Source: Bacteroidales bacterium UBA3824
GTDB lineage: Bacteria; Bacteroidota; Bacteroidia; Bacteroidales; UBA3824
Direction: 5' to 3'
DNA: 16,242 nt
Assembly: GCA_002393195.1 (NCBI GenBank)
Contig: DGIK01000154.1
Coordinates: forward strand, 1-16,242
The position numbers and the translations under genes were made by a program. The notes below the pieces were generated by a model. It ran no database searches and was not told the DNA's origin. It saw only the letters and a list, made by a program, of their open reading frames with translations. Shown in pieces: positions 14,126-16,242 of the stretch; the stretch's first letter is position 1, and each line of letters opens with the position of its first letter.

Positions 14126-15169
14126 TTATGTTAGACTTTTTATTACAGTTTCCACTTCGAAAATTGGAATGTTGAGTAGTGCTGCAATTTGTTCGGAGGA
14201 TTGTCCGTTTGAATAGAATGCTTTGATTGACAATGCAATTACATTATCTTTCTCTGCCAACTGACTGTCCTTCTCTGCCAACTGATTTTGTTGCTCCGCT
14301 ATCTGATTCTGTTGCTCAACGATTTGGTTGTGTTGGTTGGTAATCATTCCGCGAGCCTCGTTGAGTGCGTCGGTAAGTTCTGCACGTTCGTAGCGTTCGC
14401 GTTTGAATCTGCGCTCCATTTCCTCCTCAAACTCTATCTTGCCGCGCATATCTTCGTCAACGGTGGCTTTGTAGAGCCTTGTTATCAACGTCTTATAATC
14501 TTCCGACGAATCCTTATCTTCATCAATGTTGACGAATTTGGGATTGTTCTTGTCGATTACCTGACGTTGGTCGAAAATGCTGAGTAGTTTTTCGACGTGT
14601 TTTTTGGGTTTGTCTGACAAATGCGGTATCTGAACGATATAGAGGTCGTGAGTGAGACCGTTGGGAAATTCGTGGTGCTTGGGTATTTCCACCGTTTTGC
14701 CGTCCAAGTCTTCAAAAATGTATTTGCCTTTCAGAACTGAATATTCCAACCCCGCACCTAATCCGTGCCCCAAAATATAGATGGCGTAGATATGCATTGG
14801 TTTGTGTACAACATATTCTTCGTCCTTGTTGCGGCGTTTCTTGGTGATTTTGATGGTGTTGGCCTCGTCCTGATATTGACGACCGAGGTATTTTCTGAAT
14901 CTAACAACTTCCTCCTCGTCAAAAGCCTTTTGCAGTTCGATGGTAACAACTTCCTCAGTCTTGGTCTTTTTGTCTATAATCGTGGCGCAGAAATCCAAAC
15001 GAACTATTTTTACGCCGTCTTCCGTGACGATTGTATAGTCGTTGTTTTTGAGCGAGAGAACTTTTATCTTTTTGTCCAAAATGCTGCCTAACAGCACCTT
15101 AGCGGCTCTGTCGTCCTCCATCAAGTATTTGAATACCGTATCGTATATCGGATTATAGACTTTTACCAT
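14126..15169 (-). CDS. Rpn-family recombination-promoting nuclease / PD-(D/E)XK transposase-like protein
   Basis: This 347-residue protein has an N-terminal PD-(D/E)XK nuclease fold. YNPIYDTVFKYLMEDD is the family's opening helix, D59 lies in VRLDFCA, and E78-x-Q80 lies in VVTIELQKA, the D…ExQ active site of Rpn proteins. FRKYLGRQY (about 91-99) follows. The C-terminus holds a Glu/Gln heptad coiled coil (NQIVEQQNQIAEQQNQLA, then two EKD heptads) and a short helix-turn-helix-like end (QSSEQIAALLNIPIFEVETV). Family members are annotated as transposases but are known as nucleases that stimulate recombination. It heads a two-gene unit with the truncated paralogue. ATG 15169 is preceded by a promoter-like site. 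Confidence 0.85.
   Translation of the reverse strand: MVKVYNPIYDTVFKYLMEDDRAAKVLLGSILDKKIKVLSLKNNDYTIVTEDGVKIVRLDFCATIIDKKTKTEEVVTIELQKAFDEEEVVRFRKYLGRQYQDEANTIKITKKRRNKDEEYVVHKPMHIYAIYILGHGLGAGLEYSVLKGKYIFEDLDGKTVEIPKHHEFPNGLTHDLYIVQIPHLSDKPKKHVEKLLSIFDQRQVIDKNNPKFVNIDEDKDSSEDYKTLITRLYKATVDEDMRGKIEFEEEMERRFKRERYERAELTDALNEARGMITNQHNQIVEQQNQIAEQQNQLAEKDSQLAEKDNVIALSIKAFYSNGQSSEQIAALLNIPIFEVETVIKSLT
14250..14333. repeat. Four in-frame 21-bp tandem repeats in the Rpn coiled coil
   Basis: Four consecutive 21-base units begin at 14250, 14271, 14292 and 14313. Units 1 and 2 share TTCTCTGCCAACTGA, and units 3 and 4 share the TGCTC start. On the coding strand each unit encodes a seven-residue heptad of the type (I/L)(V/A)E(Q/K)(Q/D)(N/S)(Q/V). 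Gain or loss of units would keep the frame and change coiled-coil length. Two such units also occur in the Rpn fragment at about 8050-8091. Confidence 0.75.
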
Positions 15170-15190
15170 AATACTCTGTTTTTTACGGCG

Positions 15191-15222
15191 TAAAGGTAGG
15201 GATTTTTATTTAATTACGGAAA
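15191..15222 (-). promoter_or_regulatory. Promoter-like site upstream of the Rpn gene pair
   Basis: On the minus strand TTTC (15222-15219) is 20 bases upstream of TACCTTTA (15198-15191). Both boxes are one base from the Bacteroidetes consensus. The start codon at 15169 is about 22 bases beyond the -7 box. It suggests the Rpn pair is transcribed independently of the upstream dus gene. Confidence 0.4.
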
Positions 15223-15243
15223 CATATCAGCAATTATTTTTCC

Positions 15244-16182
15244 TTATCCCCAAAATATCCTCCCCAACACTTCCCTTACTAGCCCCACGCTGCCGCATTT
15301 ATACAAATCTTGTTTGTACTTTTTTGTTCCAGGGAGTTTTTTCATAAAATACGACGAGAGTTTTTTGATGTAGGTGAGCGCAAAAAGTTCGTCGAAACAT
15401 TCTGTGGCAATGTCTAATTGCTCCATTATCAGAGTGTATTTGGTGTCGGGGGTTTTAGTGTTGGTGAGTTCGGCAAAGAGCAACGGATTTTCAAAGCCAA
15501 AACGGGCAAGCATTACGCCGTCGGCTCCGGTTTTTGACATCGTCATCTCTGCCTTTTCTTTTGAATCAATGCCACCGTTGGCAAAAACGGGAATTTTAAC
15601 AGCATTTTTGGCAATTCGGATGTAATCGTAGAGAGGTTCACCCTCGTACATCATACTGCGAGTGCGTCCGTGAACGGTAATCATATCTGCGCCTGAGGAT
15701 TCACACATCCGCGCAAACTCCTCAATCACAATCTTTTCGGGGTTCATTCCAATGCGACATTTCACGGAAACTACCTTTCCGCTGCGTTTGCAAGCCTCAA
15801 TGATTTTTGAAGCCTTTGGCAAATCTTCCATCAACGCAACGCCTTCGCCGGCCTTAACCACCTGAGGCACAGGACATCCCATATTGATGTCGATGATTTC
15901 AGGAGACATGTTTTTGTAAATGTATTCGGCGGCGATTTTGAATGATTCGGAATCTGATCCGAATATCTGCTGGGCAATAGGTCTTTCGTAATCGGTCATA
16001 TGAAGCATTTCGCGGGTCTTTCTGTTTAAATGCATCACTGCTCTTGTTGAAACCATTTCAGTTTCTATCAGTCCGCAGCCCATTGACTTGACGATTCTTC
16101 TATATGCTGAATCACAGATTCCTGCCATCGGGGCTAAAACAATCTGATTTTCTATTTCTACATCACCTATTTTCCATTCCAT
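15244..16182 (-). CDS. dus: tRNA-dihydrouridine synthase (DusB-type)
   Basis: This FMN-dependent enzyme reduces specific uridines in tRNA D-loops to dihydrouridine. The 312-residue protein is a TIM barrel with the expected motifs: VLAPMAGICD (15-24), QQIFGSD (71-77), IIDINMGCPVPQVVKAGEG (catalytic Cys103), VSVKCRIG (138-145), ITVHGRTR (168-175), VFANGGID (199-206) and the C-terminal phosphate-binding region GVMLARFGFENPLLF. The C-terminal helical domain (about 245-312) is present, so the gene looks complete. The last barrel motif (LARFGFENPLLF) differs from the usual G-R-G/A-x-x-G-x-P-W. The gene is a housekeeping anchor at the right side of the accessory stretch. The upstream 60 bases are very AT-rich without a clear promoter. 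The Dus family is certain; the B subtype is inferred. Confidence 0.93.
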   Translation of the reverse strand: MEWKIGDVEIENQIVLAPMAGICDSAYRRIVKSMGCGLIETEMVSTRAVMHLNRKTREMLHMTDYERPIAQQIFGSDSESFKIAAEYIYKNMSPEIIDINMGCPVPQVVKAGEGVALMEDLPKASKIIEACKRSGKVVSVKCRIGMNPEKIVIEEFARMCESSGADMITVHGRTRSMMYEGEPLYDYIRIAKNAVKIPVFANGGIDSKEKAEMTMSKTGADGVMLARFGFENPLLFAELTNTKTPDTKYTLIMEQLDIATECFDELFALTYIKKLSSYFMKKLPGTKKYKQDLYKCGSVGLVREVLGRIFWG

Positions 16183-16242
16183 ATACGTAGTCTCATCTGA
16201 AAATAATTATTTATGATATATATTTAATTAAAATTATTTAAT

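Noticed and set aside
14250..14333. CRISPR or noncoding tandem array
   Set aside because: Units are contiguous 21-mers without spacers and encode in-frame heptads of a coiled coil.

Overview
The window looks like a chromosomal stretch from a member of the Bacteroidetes, probably Bacteroidales. The evidence is AT-rich intergenic DNA, several promoter-like sites of the Bacteroidetes type (TTTG about 19-20 bases upstream of TAnnTTTG), absence of clear Shine-Dalgarno sites, a BspA-like leucine-rich-repeat protein, and Rpn/PD-(D/E)XK 'transposase' genes with a helical tail. The species cannot be named from this sequence.

Layout, left to right. (1) 2-1069, plus strand: 3' part of folC (folate polyglutamylation), cut by the window edge, followed by a possible small coding remnant. 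(2) 1253-4381, minus strand: a 1042-residue BspA-type LRR protein with its own promoter-like site. (3) 4451-4572: a MITE-like element of about 122 bp with 26-bp inverted ends. (4) 7552-4596, minus strand: a tight three-gene operon of a MotA-like channel protein with a long coiled-coil tail, a MotB/OmpA-like partner and an HNH nuclease. This gene set and order match Zorya type II anti-phage defence (zorA-zorB-zorE). (5) 7553-7932: an intergenic region holding a strong candidate structured RNA on the minus strand (promoter box, long bulged rod, rho-independent terminator) immediately upstream of zorA. (6) 7933-8262: a scar where the tail of an Rpn gene (minus) is fused to the last 56 codons of an AraC regulator (plus). 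(7) 10741-8243, minus strand: a short, class II-like UvrA ATPase. (8) 12270-10793, minus strand: a translationally coupled pair of AAA/ABC-type ATPase and PIN-like nuclease. It resembles a two-gene defence or toxin module, and I do not recognise it as a named system. (9) 12372-13417, plus strand: a divergent HAD-fold protein and a 72-residue unknown protein. (10) 15169-13447, minus strand: two tandem Rpn-family genes, the upstream one with 21-bp coding tandem repeats, the downstream one with a degraded catalytic motif. (11) 16182-15244, minus strand: a tRNA-dihydrouridine synthase.

How it fits together: housekeeping genes (folC, dus) flank an accessory stretch enriched in defence-like modules (Zorya, ATPase-PIN), DNA-damage and recombination genes (UvrA-like, Rpn) and repeat scars. 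The Zorya genes look more AT-rich than the UvrA gene, and repeats lie on both sides of them, consistent with acquisition as a cassette. The most promising uncharacterised items are the ATPase-PIN pair with its divergent HAD/small-protein neighbours, and the structured RNA in front of Zorya.
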